NCBI GenBank assembly: GCA_964439135.1
Contig: CAYTNN010000253.1
Coordinates: forward strand, 1 to 5,858
DNA: 5,858 nucleotides
DNA from: JAFGPJ01 sp964439135
Lineage (GTDB): Bacteria > Planctomycetota > Phycisphaerae > Sedimentisphaerales > Anaerobacaceae
Direction: 5' to 3'
In this document: one piece after another, positions 5,389 to 5,858 of the stretch
Layout: every line of letters starts with the position of its first letter
Position numbering within the stretch: the stretch's first letter is position 1
The notes under the pieces: generated by a model
Told to the model about the DNA's origin: nothing
Databases searched by the model: none
Seen by the model: only the letters and a program-made list of their open reading frames with translations
Made by a program: the position numbers and the translations under genes

Positions 5389-5759
5389 TTAATAAATGCG
5401 CTGAGCATATTTGGTAAAGCAAACTGATTTGACTATTTCCTTATCAAGACCAGCTTTCTGCCAAGCATCAACCGCGGCAAGGCGAAGGGCATCATAGTCG
5501 GCGTAAATTCTGTTAGCCCAATAATGGCTTCGCAGGTAATGCCAAAGGTTCTCAACAGGATTTATACCAATTGGAATTGGTTCTTGTCCTGCACTTTCTC
5601 CACTCTCAGGACAAACAGCACCAACAGCATAAAGCCACTCAATTTTTTCTGCCTGACTGCTCTGGGACGGAAGCCTGTTTTTGCCCATACATGGGTTATC
5701 GTTCCTTGCCAGCCAAAGCATACTTCATCCTGAAACCATACCTCTACAAACGCAATGCT
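5389..5759 (-). pseudogene. IS630-family transposase remnant, frameshifted and internally deleted
   Basis: Reading down the minus strand from 5759, one frame gives FVEVWFQDEVCFGWQGTITH and VWAKTGFRPRAVRQKK, the IS630 core including the first catalytic Asp in FQDE. At an A6 run (plus-strand T-run 5643-5648) the homology jumps frame and continues as IEWLYAVGAVCPESGESAG, then NPVENLWHYLRSHYWANR and a C-terminus ending at 5389. Roughly 60-70 residues usually lie between GESAG and NPVEN, including the second catalytic Asp; here only a few remain, so a deletion is clear. The N-terminal DNA-binding part is not recognisable upstream of 5759, where an in-frame TGA occurs. The product cannot be active. 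Terminal inverted repeats were not identified. Confidence 0.85.
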
Positions 5760-5774
5760 TCATTTGGATATGTC

Positions 5775-5820
5775 GTAGCTGATGCTACTTACCGTAGTTC
5801 GTTGTAGTCATCTGACTACG
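5775..5820. repeat. cluster of short palindromes with GTAG/CTAC arms
   Basis: GTAGC/GCTAC (5775-5779 with 5784-5788, 4-nt loop), GTAGTCA/TGACTAC (5804-5810 with 5813-5819, 2-nt loop) and CGTAGT/ACTACG (5793-5798 with 5815-5820) lie within 46 bp. Some pairings are mutually exclusive. The cluster borders the point where transposase homology is lost. I cannot assign it to a known element. Confidence 0.45.
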
Positions 5821-5858
5821 CGCCTAATACCGTTGTCAGGGCATACTGCACGCAGCAG

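Noticed and set aside
5571..5807. Plus-strand open frame over the transposase remnant
   Set aside because: It is antisense to clear IS630 homology and resembles no protein.

Overview
The window looks like chromosomal DNA from a Planctomycetota-type bacterium, perhaps of the Phycisphaerae. This is inference. It rests on interspersed repeats whose conceptual translation reads EKTKPIQSQTKPI (a peptide I associate from memory with Phycisphaerae genomes), weak or absent Shine-Dalgarno sequences, and an IS630-family remnant. No taxonomic marker gene is present, so the assignment is moderate at best.

Layout. Bases 1-657 carry no convincing gene. They hold a degenerate tandem duplication (period about 172 bp) ending in two identical 38-bp repeats, a short perfect hairpin, and a 72-bp double-hairpin element of the 'PAKAGI' type. 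A plus-strand gene (658-1797) encodes a multi-pass membrane acyltransferase related to heparan-alpha-glucosaminide N-acetyltransferase (DUF5009/COG4299). Between it and the next, convergent gene lies what may be the most interesting feature: a near-consensus extended -10 promoter (1953-1980) followed within about 70 bases by a strong intrinsic terminator, which predicts a free-standing small RNA of about 68 nt with a C/U-rich loop.

On the minus strand, a soluble PAS histidine kinase (4653 to 3520) and an NtrC-family sigma-54-dependent response regulator (3481 to 2096) form a two-gene operon with a 38-bp gap. The kinase should respond to a cytosolic signal and phosphorylate Asp54 of the regulator, which would then activate sigma-54 promoters. 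No such promoter was found by eye here, so the targets are probably elsewhere. A consensus-like promoter (TTGACA, 17-bp spacer, TATTAT) ends 7 bases before an in-frame ATG, so the kinase mRNA is probably leaderless.

Divergent from the kinase, across an AT-rich intergenic region with two overlapping palindromes, is a small single-domain PilZ protein (5053-5376) with intact cyclic-di-GMP binding motifs. Its stop codon is followed almost at once by a decayed minus-strand IS630-family transposase remnant (5759 to 5389) with a frameshift at an A6 run and an internal deletion. The last 100 bases are rich in short palindromes and hold no gene I can recognise.
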